64,000 bases of DNA from Oceanospirillaceae bacterium (GTDB lineage: Bacteria > Pseudomonadota > Gammaproteobacteria > Pseudomonadales > Litoribrevibacteraceae): positions 496,001 through 560,000 of the forward strand of contig JADFAD010000006.1 in the NCBI GenBank assembly GCA_015665455.1, given 5' to 3'. How positions within the stretch are numbered: position 1 is the first letter of the stretch; each line of letters opens with the position of its first letter. A program made the position numbers and the translations under genes. This document shows, piece after piece, positions 24,786 through 33,772 of the stretch. The notes under the pieces are model-generated. The model saw only the letters and a program-made list of their open reading frames with translations. It made no database searches and had not been told where the DNA came from.

Positions 24786-25841
24786 ATGAAAAACCGCCAT
24801 AAATTATTCATCAGCTTAGGAATTGCTTACATTGGTTCCTGCATTTTATACCTTAACCATCAAACAGACGCCGAGATTGAGGTTACCGAATTCTCCCAAG
24901 CAGCATCGCAGAACGCAAACAACGGCACCAACATTTCAGATCAACTTGAAACTTCGTTAAGCGCACCTCAGGCTCCACCTCAAGGATTCGTGGACGAACA
25001 AGCACTCTCACACACTTCTGGTTCGTACACTGAGTTTGAAAAAAATCGTCCTAACTATTTGAAGAATACAGAATTACGAGGCGATTTCATTCAGTCTGAA
25101 GACGGGTTCTTAATCATCACCGAAGACATTCGAAAGCGTTTTGATTACTTCTTTATGATGGCTGGCGATCAACCCATTGCTGACATCCAAGCGGTTATTA
25201 TTGATCACATACGGCAAACATTAAAAGAACCGGCGCAAAGCCAAGCATTAGGGCTTCTAGATAACTACATCGCTTATTTAAACGAATACGACACCTTTAC
25301 AGAAGGCCTCAGCGCCAACGTTCTAAGCGATGATCCATTATGGGTATCAGAAGAAATTAAAAGAATGAGACGCTTTTATTTAGGCGATGAAACTAGCTTG
25401 GCGTTCTTTGACCACGAAGAAGCGCTGAGAGAATCCGCATTACAACATTCCACTAATAAGAATGAGAAAAACACCAAGCCACCTCGCCAGCTGTCCTCCT
25501 CCCAAGAACAAACATTAAGTTTGGTTCTCATTCAAGAAGAAACCGAATTACTCAAAACCAACGGCGCTGATAACACCGCAATCCATCAAATGCGAGTTGA
25601 ACGATTAGGCGAAGCAGCAGCCAATCGATTAGCCGTACTGGATAAATCAAGACAACAATGGCAGGAAAAACAAGCCGCTTACCATGAGCTGAAAGAACAA
25701 TGGAGGGGTATTTCAGGTTTCAGCAATAACGATCGAGAACTCGAATTTGAGTCACAAGCTAAAACACAATTAGAATTATTGGATTCTGACCTTAAGCGCC
25801 TCAAGGCGTTACATTACATTCAAAAAAATCAAAGTATTTAA
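24786..25841 (+). CDS. lifO: Lipase chaperone (foldase)
   Basis: A 351-residue foldase for the upstream lipase. It is anchored by one N-terminal membrane helix (about residues 5-22), followed by a variable linker and a helical folding domain from about residue 80. The motif SLRGTEVDG of classical Lif proteins appears in altered form as NTELRGDFIQSEDG, and FDYFFMMAGD follows, as in the family. ATG 24786 is preferred over an in-frame ATG at 24750 because AAGGAA lies upstream and the membrane helix then starts cleanly. The long charged helices near 230-340 fit the extended arms that clamp lipase. Confidence 0.88.
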   Translation: MKNRHKLFISLGIAYIGSCILYLNHQTDAEIEVTEFSQAASQNANNGTNISDQLETSLSAPQAPPQGFVDEQALSHTSGSYTEFEKNRPNYLKNTELRGDFIQSEDGFLIITEDIRKRFDYFFMMAGDQPIADIQAVIIDHIRQTLKEPAQSQALGLLDNYIAYLNEYDTFTEGLSANVLSDDPLWVSEEIKRMRRFYLGDETSLAFFDHEEALRESALQHSTNKNEKNTKPPRQLSSSQEQTLSLVLIQEETELLKTNGADNTAIHQMRVERLGEAAANRLAVLDKSRQQWQEKQAAYHELKEQWRGISGFSNNDRELEFESQAKTQLELLDSDLKRLKALHYIQKNQSI

Positions 25842-25866
25842 AAACTAAGGAAGGCTTATGCCTTCC
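25835..25866 (-). terminator. Terminator of the AraC gene
   Basis: GGAAGGC and GCCTTCC (25849-25855 and 25860-25866) make a 7-bp GC-rich stem with a 4-base loop. On the minus strand it is followed by a T-rich run, suited to end the AraC transcript. Confidence 0.65.
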
Positions 25867-25869
25867 CGC

Positions 25870-26931
25870 TCAACTTTTATTCTGGTTACGATAAATCTTA
25901 GGCGTCATTCCCGTCCATTTCTTAAACGCACGAGCAAAATAAGACGCATCATTAAAGTTCAAACGAATGGCTATCTGAGTCACACTTAAATCGGTTTCTG
26001 ATAAATACGTCATCGCTAACTGCTTTCGTTCATCATTAATGATTTCATGAAATGAGGTGTTTTCACCTTGCAACCGACGACGCAACGTCCGAGTACTCAT
26101 GTTTAATTGGTCTGCAACCGCATTCAAACTTGGTGTTCCGACCTGAAGAAGATCCGTCACCATGCCCCTTAATATTTTTCTTATCTTTTCAGCAACGCTT
26201 AAGCAACCAGGAATATGAGTTAGTAAATCCTCACACATGTTTTTAGCAAGTTTATAGCTGAAAGGCTCCGCCTTATTTAGGCTCGTCTGGAGTAATACAT
26301 TGTTTGCAATAATTCTATTTTTCGGTTGGCCAAAAGAAACGTTATTGCCAAAAACCCGCCGATAGTACTCACTGTATTCTGGTTCAGGAAAATCGAACTC
26401 GAACACCAGTTCGCTTGAGCTATCACCCAGTAAATCATTTGAAACCACTTTTAAACTGCTGAATATACTTTCAATCAAAAACTGTCGAACCTCCCCCACG
26501 GGTATGGATTCATTCAGTTCCATGGCTTGGAAGGATTCAGTCTTAATGAGTTGACAGTTCATCACAGGAAATCGAATGATAAAATATCGTTCAGTTAACT
26601 TGATCGCATCTTCATAGGTACGGCACGAAAGCGCAGCAAACCCCAGCATGCCGTGAGTGGTTACACCTAATTCCGCACCCAGTTGAACGCCTAATGAAGG
26701 TCGCTTTAAATATTGATACGCGTTCACAATCATTTGCTTATAAAGTTCAAAGGACACAAATCCATCCGATGCTTCTAAGTCTTCTTTTGAAACGTCCGTA
26801 TCCTTTAAAAGTGCGCCTCCTGCAATCCCTTCTCTATCGGCCAATCGTAACAACGCAGCCGGGTAATTAATCACTGAAACATTATTGTATTCAAAGGCAC
26901 TCATGTCGGTTCTTGCGATAACAGCAGTCAT
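25870..26931 (-). CDS. AraC family transcriptional regulator (OruR/ArgR-like)
   Basis: A 353-residue regulator. An N-terminal arabinose-binding-like domain of the type found in OruR and similar AraC proteins (about residues 25-210) contains GVQLGAELGVTTHGMLGFAALSC. The C-terminal double helix-turn-helix (about 245-350) has VADQLNMSTRTLRRRLQGEN and FNDASYFARAFKKWTGMTPK. ATG 26931 is chosen because GAGG sits about nine bases upstream. It is convergent with the lipase foldase gene and divergent from a spermidine-synthase-like gene; regulation of either cannot be told from sequence. Confidence 0.88.
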   Translation of the reverse strand: MTAVIARTDMSAFEYNNVSVINYPAALLRLADREGIAGGALLKDTDVSKEDLEASDGFVSFELYKQMIVNAYQYLKRPSLGVQLGAELGVTTHGMLGFAALSCRTYEDAIKLTERYFIIRFPVMNCQLIKTESFQAMELNESIPVGEVRQFLIESIFSSLKVVSNDLLGDSSSELVFEFDFPEPEYSEYYRRVFGNNVSFGQPKNRIIANNVLLQTSLNKAEPFSYKLAKNMCEDLLTHIPGCLSVAEKIRKILRGMVTDLLQVGTPSLNAVADQLNMSTRTLRRRLQGENTSFHEIINDERKQLAMTYLSETDLSVTQIAIRLNFNDASYFARAFKKWTGMTPKIYRNQNKS

Positions 26932-27256
26932 GATGGTCGACCTCATATTTTTTTATTTTTGTTTTGGTCTTTGTAACTTCTAGCGTATGGTTTTTATAAA
27001 ATTCTTATCGATTCGCGCGCGTGATTTTATCAAATGCTGAATAAATTAACCCCCTCCCAAAGAAGAGGGTCTCCACCACCCCTATGGTGGAGAGAGAAAA
27101 GTAATGTTTAACCGGTCGTTGTATCGCATCACACCTTCTATATACTGGCGTTGAAGATACCACCGCATTCTTAGCGGCATCACACATCAGTACTTGCTAT
27201 TCATAAGACACCAGTACTGTCTATTCATCAGAAGCGTTGGAAATCCCCCTTTTGCC
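26932..27256. other. Intergenic region with hairpin and tandem repeat
   Basis: About 325 bp without a gene. It holds the hairpin TCTCCACCA...TGGTGGAGA (27070-27093) and a tandem direct repeat at 27184-27231. It contains the promoters of the divergent AraC and spermidine-synthase-like genes. No tRNA or sRNA recognised. Confidence 0.6.
27184..27231 (+). repeat. Tandem 24-bp direct repeat
   Basis: Two adjoining 24-bp units at 27184-27207 and 27208-27231 share the core CAGTACT and CTATTCAT with four differences. They end 25 bp before the spermidine-synthase-like ATG, a position suited to a regulator site. Confidence 0.6.
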
Positions 27257-28003
27257 ATGAGTTTTTACAGTAAAGAAATCCACCGAACTTACGATGAATA
27301 CGGCCCAATTCAAGTCATGGAAGAAGGTAAACAGCGCTACATGACCTTTGGTAACGACGTTGAACAAAGTTGCCAACTCATCAACCAACCCCACTTGTTG
27401 CAACATGAATACACCCGGGCAGTACTGCTGGCCTTACTCATGTCCACCCCCAATAAGGTTACCGTAGTCGGTTTAGGAGGTGGCTGTTTAATCACCACCC
27501 TACTCCACTTACTCCCAGAAAGTGAAATCGAGGCTGTCGAATTACGACAAGCGGTGGCGGATATAGCATTCGATTATTTCCAATTACCAAAAGAAAGCCG
27601 GTTAACGGTACATATTGACGAAGGTTTCGAATACCTACGAAAAACCAAATCACATCGAATGGATTTAATTGTGGCCGACATGTACACGGCCGAAGGCATT
27701 GACCAACAACAGCTGTCCATCGACTTCATAGAAACCTGTCAACAGAAGCTAAATAACAAAGGTTGGTTAGTATTAAATTATTGGCTGGATCATAAGCTAG
27801 AAGATCACCTTGCCAGCGCTCTGCTCGAAAGCTTTAATCATGTGTACTTATGCAATACTGGGGGAGGTAATTGGGTTATTTTCGCAGGCAAAGGCGTCGA
27901 TACTAGCAAACCCATCATCGACGAAAACAAAATTAAATCATTATCTAAGTCAGCCGGCTTTTCACTCAATAAATTCATAAACCGGCTGACAGTATTAACA
28001 TGA
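27257..28003 (+). CDS. Spermidine synthase-like methyltransferase-fold protein
   Basis: A 248-residue Rossmann-fold protein of the spermine/spermidine synthase family (SpeE-like). Seen: VTVVGLGGGCLITTLLHLLP as the nucleotide loop, EAVELRQAVADIA as the second acidic strand, and DLIVADMYTAEG in place of the canonical DxxxD catalytic region. The N-terminal beta domain is reduced, starting at IHRTYDEYGPIQVMEEG. ATG 27257 is chosen because the protein then starts at the conserved strand. Many such stand-alone homologues have no proven polyamine activity, so the substrate is open. Confidence 0.8.
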   Translation: MSFYSKEIHRTYDEYGPIQVMEEGKQRYMTFGNDVEQSCQLINQPHLLQHEYTRAVLLALLMSTPNKVTVVGLGGGCLITTLLHLLPESEIEAVELRQAVADIAFDYFQLPKESRLTVHIDEGFEYLRKTKSHRMDLIVADMYTAEGIDQQQLSIDFIETCQQKLNNKGWLVLNYWLDHKLEDHLASALLESFNHVYLCNTGGGNWVIFAGKGVDTSKPIIDENKIKSLSKSAGFSLNKFINRLTVLT

Positions 28004-28063
28004 TCATTAAATACGTTTAAGGTGTTAAGGACATTGAAGGAGCTTAAGCACCTCTAAAATGCC

Positions 28064-29203
28064 TCACTCAGCGAACGTACTCTTAAAAAATTTATTCGCC
28101 GTTTCAAGGTCAGCAATGGGATTAAACATCTCATATGTGAATGTTTTCAAATCCTCTTGAGCCCTGACCCGTTCAGGCCAATCTTGATTCGCTAACGCGG
28201 TTTTTCCTAACGCAATAACATCCGCTTGATTCGATTCAATGGTCTCCGACGCCAATGAGTGATCACTAACACCACCGTTCGCAATGACGGGTATGCCACT
28301 GTACTTTTTAGCCAAGGCAGCCAACGACAACTTTCCTTCATGAGCCTCTTCAGAAACGCCTTCAAATGCAGGCTGATCCAATACAGGTTCAGTGGTATGA
28401 ATGAAATCCACGCCTGAATGCGCCACTGATGAAAATGCTTTTTTAGCACCCTCCTCGCCTTCAGGCCACAGATACTCGTTATCATTAACTTTCTTCTGAG
28501 AAAACCGAACACCCACGGTAAAGTCATGCCCTACAGCTTTCTTAACGGCTGCAATAATTTGCTGATAAATACGTAAACGATTGTCTAAACTGCCTCCGTA
28601 CTGATCCGTTCTTTGATTGGTGTAAACCGTTAAGAATTGATCAAGCAAATAACCATTGGCCCCATGAATTTCAACGCCATCAAACCCTACAGATTTCGCT
28701 AGTATCGCGGACTGAACAAACCCATCAATGACATCAGCAATGTCTTTTTCGGTCATTTCACTCGGTGTTGGATATTCACCATCCCCACGATAAAAAGGCA
28801 TTTGTAACCCCAAAGGTCTGACGGTGGAAGGCCCTGCGGTAGAATCGACGAACCGATTGAATTGAGATAAAGCACCGGCGTGCATAAGCTGGGCAATGAT
28901 TTTAGCGCCTTGATCATGCACCGCTTGAATCACGGGCAGCCAACTGTGTGCTTGTTGCTTTGTAGCAATACCCGGCTGCCCTAAATAGCCTTGGCTGTAC
29001 AACTCATCGGTGTACAAACCTTCCGTTATGATTAAACCAAACCCTCCCTTAGCAAACCTTTCATAGTAATCCTTCATTAACGGACCGACTTGCCCATCGC
29101 GTAACGCGCTGACCCGAGTCATTGGCGCCACGGCTAATCTATTGTTTAAACGTAATGAGCCTAAAGTCGCCGATTCAAATATTACGGACTGCTGTTCTTT
29201 CAT
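28064..29203 (-). CDS. NADH:flavin oxidoreductase, Old Yellow Enzyme family
   Basis: A 379-residue FMN-dependent TIM-barrel enzyme that reduces activated C=C bonds such as enones. Seen: the N-terminal LNNRLAVAPMTR FMN segment, HAGALSQ and GFDGVEIHGANGYLLDQFL with the substrate-binding His-x-x-Asn pattern, NQRTDQYGGSLDNRLR, and the C-terminal FMN-phosphate loop VIALGKTALANQDWP. It is in the single-domain (OYE) class, with no 4Fe-4S domain. It is divergent from a LysR regulator, 100 bp away, which is its most likely controller. Confidence 0.9.
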   Translation of the reverse strand: MKEQQSVIFESATLGSLRLNNRLAVAPMTRVSALRDGQVGPLMKDYYERFAKGGFGLIITEGLYTDELYSQGYLGQPGIATKQQAHSWLPVIQAVHDQGAKIIAQLMHAGALSQFNRFVDSTAGPSTVRPLGLQMPFYRGDGEYPTPSEMTEKDIADVIDGFVQSAILAKSVGFDGVEIHGANGYLLDQFLTVYTNQRTDQYGGSLDNRLRIYQQIIAAVKKAVGHDFTVGVRFSQKKVNDNEYLWPEGEEGAKKAFSSVAHSGVDFIHTTEPVLDQPAFEGVSEEAHEGKLSLAALAKKYSGIPVIANGGVSDHSLASETIESNQADVIALGKTALANQDWPERVRAQEDLKTFTYEMFNPIADLETANKFFKSTFAE

Positions 29204-29303
29204 TGAAAAATCCTCTTATGATTAATTTTTCAACATTTTGACATTCAACCAATATACTGAGAATATCGATTTTAATTGAATTATTTATAACTTTTTATTG
29301 AAA

Positions 29304-30203
29304 ATGACACGAATCAATCAACTCGAAAGCATCAGAGTATTTAAAGCCGTTGTAGAATGCGGGAGCTTCTCTGCAGCCGCACAAAGACTCAATGTTTCAG
29401 CCGCTTGGGTTTCCAAATCCATTGAACGATTAGAGAATCAATTAAACACAACATTATTCACCCGCAGCACACGGTACATGCAGATCACAGAGAGTGGCGA
29501 ACGATGTTATACACAGGGCTTAGCGTTACTAAAGCAGTGGCAGTCACTGCAAGAGGATTTGTCCACCTCTCAGGAAAGCCCTAAGGGAAAATTACGAATT
29601 AGTGTTCCCATGACTTGGGGATTATCGGAACTGGACCGTGTATTAGCAACGTTCATGAATGAATACCCCGATATACAGTTAGATATTCAGCTCAGTGACC
29701 AGCATGTCAACGTCATGGAAGAAGAGTTTGATTTAGTATTAAGATTAACCCATCAACTTGCCGATAGCGCCTTACTCTGTAAAAAAATCACAAGCTATCA
29801 GCACATTATTTGTGCAGCGCCCGATTACCTAAACACCCACGGTATACCGAACCACCCCAAAAAGTTAGTCGATCATCAATGTCTGATGTATCGATTACCC
29901 GGAACGCCTCGTAAATGGCAATTTAAAGAAGGGAATAAAGCACTCGACGTATTTCTGGAACCGAAAGTTGAGTCCAATAACAGCAGACTGCTTCATAGCA
30001 TGTTATTAGAGAATCACGGCATTGGTCTAATGCTCGACTTCTTGGTGAATGATGATATTTCTGCCGGTCGGCTAGTACCTATTCTTCAAGCCTTTCAACC
30101 CACCCCTATTGGCCTTTATTCACTGAGACCCAAAGATCGAAGAACGTCCTACCGGTTGAAACTCCTTCATGATTACTTGTGTAAAAACCTGAAAGGAACT
30201 TAA
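29304..30203 (+). CDS. LysR family transcriptional regulator
   Basis: A 299-residue LysR protein. The N-terminal winged helix covers about residues 4-62 (VFKAVVECGSFSAAAQRLNVSAAWVSKSIE in two blocks), and the effector domain 88-296 has FDLVLRLTHQLADSALLCKK and LLENHGIGLMLDFLV. It belongs to the CrgA-like subgroup that often controls oxidoreductases. ATG 29304 is used; an in-frame TTG two codons earlier is possible. Divergent from the Old Yellow Enzyme gene, so likely its regulator. Confidence 0.87.
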   Translation: MTRINQLESIRVFKAVVECGSFSAAAQRLNVSAAWVSKSIERLENQLNTTLFTRSTRYMQITESGERCYTQGLALLKQWQSLQEDLSTSQESPKGKLRISVPMTWGLSELDRVLATFMNEYPDIQLDIQLSDQHVNVMEEEFDLVLRLTHQLADSALLCKKITSYQHIICAAPDYLNTHGIPNHPKKLVDHQCLMYRLPGTPRKWQFKEGNKALDVFLEPKVESNNSRLLHSMLLENHGIGLMLDFLVNDDISAGRLVPILQAFQPTPIGLYSLRPKDRRTSYRLKLLHDYLCKNLKGT

Positions 30204-30329
30204 TGCTCCTTTACCAAGACGGAGAGTTCTTGTAACCATCAGAAATAACAACTATCTAGTAATATCGAATCAGTCTTAAGCTAAGGAGGGACACACCAAC
30301 GCCTCAACTATACTTCCCTTCATTCAAAT

Positions 30330-30503
30330 ATGTCTTTAACGACCCCATGCTTTAAAGCATTCGGCGGCGGAATGAATATCCTCTGGATTGCGATCATCAC
30401 AGTCTTTGTTCTTATGGAAAAGGTAATGCCGTTCGGTGAAAAATCTACCTACATGAGTGGTGCATTGCTCACAAGTTTCGGCCTATACAGTTTGTTCTTT
30501 TAG
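30330..30503 (+). pseudogene. C-terminal remnant of a DUF2182 membrane protein
   Basis: A 57-codon frame reads MSLTTPCFKAFGGGMNILWI, then a hydrophobic helix, LMEKVMPFGEKS and a last hydrophobic segment GLYSLFF. GGxMNLLWxA and EKLLPxG are signature end pieces of DUF2182, a predicted metal-binding inner-membrane protein of about 250 residues. The N-terminal four fifths are absent: upstream in-frame codons run into a stop at 30282 without similarity. A ribosome-binding-like AAGGAGGG at 30283 is too far away to serve the ATG. I read it as a decayed fragment rather than a working gene. Confidence 0.6.
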
Positions 30504-30530
30504 CTTTTATTAATGCTTAGGAGAATTATT

Positions 30531-30842
30531 ATGATCGTTGCTCGCTGGCACATTCAGGCAAGGTTTGGTCACAAACAACACGTTATTGATAGTTTAAAGC
30601 AATGGTACGATGATGTTGGTGATCAAATCGGTTGGACAAAAGAAAACAGTAGAATACTTACAGGTTCAATTGGCGCAAAAGAATCAGAAATCTGTTCCGA
30701 GATTGAAACCTCTGACATAGCAACTTTGAACGAAGCGTGGGAAAAACTGGCCACCATAGAACCACACAAAGACTGGAGCAAAGAGCTTGAGCCTTATATT
30801 GTTTCAGGCACCGCATACTGGGAAGTGTTCCATGTTGTTTAA
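30531..30842 (+). CDS. Small dimeric alpha-beta barrel-like protein, unknown
   Basis: A 103-residue protein with the pattern MIVARWHIQARFGHKQHVIDSLKQWYDDV at its start and an aromatic C-terminus SGTAYWEVFHVV. The strand-helix layout with a terminal strand fits ferredoxin-like dimeric alpha-beta barrels (NIPSNAP, antibiotic-biosynthesis monooxygenase type), but I recognise no signature. ATG 30531 has TAGGAGAA seven bases upstream, better than the in-frame ATG at 30513. It follows the DUF2182 remnant in the same direction. Confidence 0.55.
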   Translation: MIVARWHIQARFGHKQHVIDSLKQWYDDVGDQIGWTKENSRILTGSIGAKESEICSEIETSDIATLNEAWEKLATIEPHKDWSKELEPYIVSGTAYWEVFHVV

Positions 30843-31239
30843 TCATCAAGACTCATTGTTTTGAGCCTTCAAACCACGCTTCTTCGCAATGATTAACTCC
30901 AATAGCCCCATAGACGCTTCTTAAGCATCGGAGTAAGCAGAAAGCAATAAGAAAACGATGAATAAGTACCGAAACTTAGCAAGTTTTTTAACAAATTTAC
31001 GCATAACCAAATACTCCTCGACTATGCTTTTTTACCCTTTCATTGAAAGTATAGTTCAGACGATAAAACGAGATGATTAAGCTGCTAAACGGTAATATCA
31101 AGCGTCTTTTTCATGCACCACGTACAATTATTTTTGCCCCCAAAAGAAATTATGTTCAGTGTAAACGCGCCTGAATTCAGTGGATTTAATTGCCCCTTGT
31201 GCATACTATTCCGTCGCCTCCTAAAAAGAATGAAGAATC
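30843..31239. other. Gene-poor intergenic region
   Basis: About 400 bp without a confident gene. On the minus strand, 30846-31004 holds a short frame beginning MRKFVKKLAKFRYLFIVF with GAGGAG nine bases before its ATG. An in-frame TAA interrupts it after 27 codons, and 24 more codons follow in the same frame. It could be a tiny membrane peptide or a broken secreted protein. Nothing else recognised. Confidence 0.4.
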
Positions 31240-31749
31240 ATGACCGAATTTGAAAAAATGATTACAGGCTTGCCTTTCAACAGCCTTGAAACAGAGCTTC
31301 GTTTACTGCGAGAAAAAGCAAGATTGGCTTGCGCCAAATACAATGCACATCCGAGCAAAGGCAACTTAAAACACATTACCCGCCTCTTTAACGCTTTTGG
31401 CAGCGTTGCGATAGAACCTGGCTTTCAGTGCGATTACGGTGGCCAAATTACGGTGGGGGATAACTTCTATGCAAACTTTAACTGTGTCATGTTAGACAGT
31501 GCAGCCATCTCTATTGGCAACGATGTCATGCTAGGGCCTAGCGTTCATATTTATACCGTCGACCATCCAAGAGACGCGAAAGCTCGACGCGAAGGCGGGT
31601 GCTCCGCCAAACCCGTAAGCATCGGTGATGGCGTTTGGATCGGTGGCGGCGCTAAGATTTTGCCAGGCGTGACTATTGCGGATAACGCAATCATTGGCGC
31701 GAACGCAGTGGTTACGAAAGACATCCATGCAGGAGCGCGTTTCTACTAG
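31240..31749 (+). pseudogene. Maltose O-acetyltransferase-like protein, C-terminus lost
   Basis: A 169-residue hexapeptide-repeat acetyltransferase of the Maa/NodL group. It has the N-terminal Mac domain start EKMITGLPFNSLE, FQCDYGGQITVGDNFYANFNCVML split over the first coils, the catalytic-type histidine in HIYTVDHPRD, and GVWIGGGAKILPGVTI. Known Maa proteins continue after VVTKD with about 14-18 residues ending in a GNPARxI motif. Here the sequence stops at KDIHAGARFY, and no other frame restores the missing end. An inverted repeat starts 2 bp after the stop. The catalytic core is intact, so partial activity is possible; truncation is the simplest reading. Confidence 0.7.
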
Positions 31750-31750
31750 A

Positions 31751-31856
31751 AGCTGAGCCCAACCAATGGCATGTGTATAACTCGGTTTCGCCGCCAAAAA
31801 AACGAGATGGCTTTACTCGCTAACCAGCCTTAGATATTCACGAGATTGGCTCAGCT
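31751..31856. repeat. Inverted repeat downstream of the truncated acetyltransferase
   Basis: AGCTGAGCCCAACC (31751-31764) faces GATTGGCTCAGCT (31844-31856) with one extra base and one mismatch, enclosing about 80 bp with a smaller CTCGGTTT/AAACGAG hairpin. It marks the point where the acetyltransferase loses its usual C-terminus. Confidence 0.5.
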
Positions 31857-31952
31857 ATCGCTATGCCTCACATATTAAACAAACAGCTAAATACCTCATC
31901 CAAGCCAGTCACTATAGGCAACTCAGAGAGTTATTAGATACTTATTAAGACA

Positions 31953-32263
31953 GTTACACACAGATTCAGTGGATAACTTTTTTAGAATTAGACGTATTTA
32001 AGTGACTTTTCAATACGATAAAACACGAAGTCAACCTATTTTTTAAAGATTACCCACATTTATATTTATATGACACTCAGATGTAGAGTACTTATTCAAT
32101 ATGAATATATAAAACACCCAAAAACAAATAACGCATTGTTTTATATAGAGTTTTTATAAAGTGATTAAATTTGAAACAATTTGGTAAAACCCCATTAAAA
32201 CGGGTGTTTAAGAAGGTTCCCGTGTACTTACCAACAGAGTTATTCACATTTTCTGTGTATAAC
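31953..32263. repeat. Intergenic element copy 1, bounded by facing DnaA-box-like palindromes
   Basis: A 311-bp AT-rich element. Both ends are 25-bp palindromes of the form GTTAYNCACA, five bases, WGTGNATAAC (31953-31977 and 32239-32263). Each half resembles a DnaA box (TTATNCACA). The right half (about 32110-32275) aligns with copy 2 at 35825-36136, including TTAAAACGGG and the same spacing. Copy 1 sits between the convergent acetyltransferase and solute-binding-protein genes. The whole 31750-32380 gap holds no protein gene. Confidence 0.65.
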
Positions 32264-32380
32264 TCAATTTTTTCATTTAGTTTTGAGGGATTAGCGCAAC
32301 TTGTTACTGCTTTTTAAGAACAAAGAGTAGTTAATCACTATAAGCATGAGGTTCTTAATGATACGAATCAATCGATTAGA

Positions 32381-33169
32381 CTATCGAATGTATTTGTCGT
32401 GTAAGCCTTTCAAACGGCCATCTTCTTCCATACGACCAATACCCGCATCAATAATGCTTTTTAAGCGCAGACCCTTAGTGCTTTTCGTAAACATAATATG
32501 GAAGGTTTCTGGTGCTGCGCCTGGAATTGGGGCATAGCCCAAGGCTTGATCAGAAAAAACATTCGAATTCACAAACGCATGACCAGTTAATAACTCTATC
32601 TTCTCAAGAAACAAATCACACCGGTTAATGTTCAAGCACTGCACAAGCGATTGGAATGAAAAAGTACTCACTCTCAGCAATGTTTCATCAATGCCATAGG
32701 GGGTGTAATTGAATCCCAGTCGGCCACCTATTCGATAGTTTTTTAAATCTTCGAGAGACTTAATCTTTAACCCTTGAGGGTAGAACTTTGTTGAATAAAA
32801 ATAATAACCATGTGTGGTGTACGCGGGCTTTGATATATAGAAGTCTTGATTTCGTTTATCCGTCACCGTTCCACTCAGAAACATGTTCACTTTACCTTGC
32901 TTTACATTCTCATAGCACCGTTTCCATGGTTGAAGCGATATCTGGAAAGCCATATCTTCATCACGAAAGATCTCTCCGACCAGCTCGACGGAATACCCCG
33001 TCAGTCTCTCCGTTTTATGACCATTCTTGCGTTCATAAAATGTATAGGGGGGCCATTCATCATCATCGTCACAGATACTGACGCTATCTAAGGATCGTTC
33101 AGAGGAAAGAGCAGGTAAAGACAACGTCCCCAAGAAAAGGACAAATAAGAACATGGATTGTTTAATCAT
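32381..33169 (-). CDS. Periplasmic solute-binding protein (SBP_bac_3)
   Basis: A 262-residue exported protein: signal peptide MIKQSMFLFVLFLGTLSLPA, then a type 2 periplasmic binding fold starting DDDDEWPPYTFYE, with GYSVELVGEIFRDEDMAF and KQGKVNMFLSGTVTDKR as typical lobe-one features. Such proteins bind amino acids or similar small molecules. No ABC permease or ATPase is adjacent, so it may act as a lone sensor or work with distant transport genes. A related protein is at 47359. Confidence 0.8.
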   Translation of the reverse strand: MIKQSMFLFVLFLGTLSLPALSSERSLDSVSICDDDDEWPPYTFYERKNGHKTERLTGYSVELVGEIFRDEDMAFQISLQPWKRCYENVKQGKVNMFLSGTVTDKRNQDFYISKPAYTTHGYYFYSTKFYPQGLKIKSLEDLKNYRIGGRLGFNYTPYGIDETLLRVSTFSFQSLVQCLNINRCDLFLEKIELLTGHAFVNSNVFSDQALGYAPIPGAAPETFHIMFTKSTKGLRLKSIIDAGIGRMEEDGRLKGLHDKYIR

Positions 33170-33286
33170 TCGTTTTCGGTAATCAATAAAATAATAAAGC
33201 TTGCACGAATTCTCGCGTTGAATCTAGAAAGATGAGCACTTCCTGCTCATCCTTTGCAAAGATGTCTGACAATCACAACGATCTGA

Positions 33287-33664
33287 TCAGTTTAAATCCG
33301 CAGCATATTGCTTTAACAATTCCATCGGCACTATTTCCAAAGCGTTTTTATGCGTTTTAGTCAGATATACGTTGGGTGCCATATTGCTTTCATAAGCTTC
33401 TAACCAACGTGCAGCACATAAGCACCAGCTATCGCCGGGTTTAAGTCCTGCGAAACCATGTTCAGGCAACGGTGTAGATAAGTCATTCCCTCTAAAACGA
33501 GAATACTCCAAAAAACGTTGAGTCGCTTGAATGCATACCGTATGCGACCCTAAATCCTCTTTACAGGTATTACACAAGCCATCTCGAAAAAAACCCGTTA
33601 TCGGATCTGTTCCACATGCAATCAAAGGTTCATCATAGACATTCAGTGATTCGCTTTTTTCCAT
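33287..33664 (-). CDS. DUF2237 family protein
   Basis: A 125-residue cytoplasmic protein with the DUF2237 pattern: NVYDEPLIACGTDPITGFFRDG, then CNTCKEDLGSHTVC, then NDLSTPLPEHGFAGLKPGDSWCLCAARW (each cited only in part). The CxxC and CLC cysteines suggest a metal site. Members are conserved, about 120 residues long and unstudied. It precedes, in its own direction, the SBP_bac_3 gene by about 120 bp. Function unknown. Confidence 0.8.
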   Translation of the reverse strand: MEKSESLNVYDEPLIACGTDPITGFFRDGLCNTCKEDLGSHTVCIQATQRFLEYSRFRGNDLSTPLPEHGFAGLKPGDSWCLCAARWLEAYESNMAPNVYLTKTHKNALEIVPMELLKQYAADLN

Positions 33665-33772
33665 ACCATTTTACCTTCATGATTTTTAAGCCGATGTTGC
33701 TCGTAGAAAATGAAAAGCGGCTAGGTTCAAATGCCCACCTTACATCTCGAATACTATAACTTAATCTATGCC

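Noticed and set aside
27184-27231. CRISPR-like repeat
   Set aside because: Only two adjoining units without spacers, so not a CRISPR array.
31751-31856. Possible integron attC site after the acetyltransferase
   Set aside because: GCCCAAC fits the left core, but no GTTRRRY core closes the right end and the arms extend outside where attC pairing should stop. No integrase gene is present.
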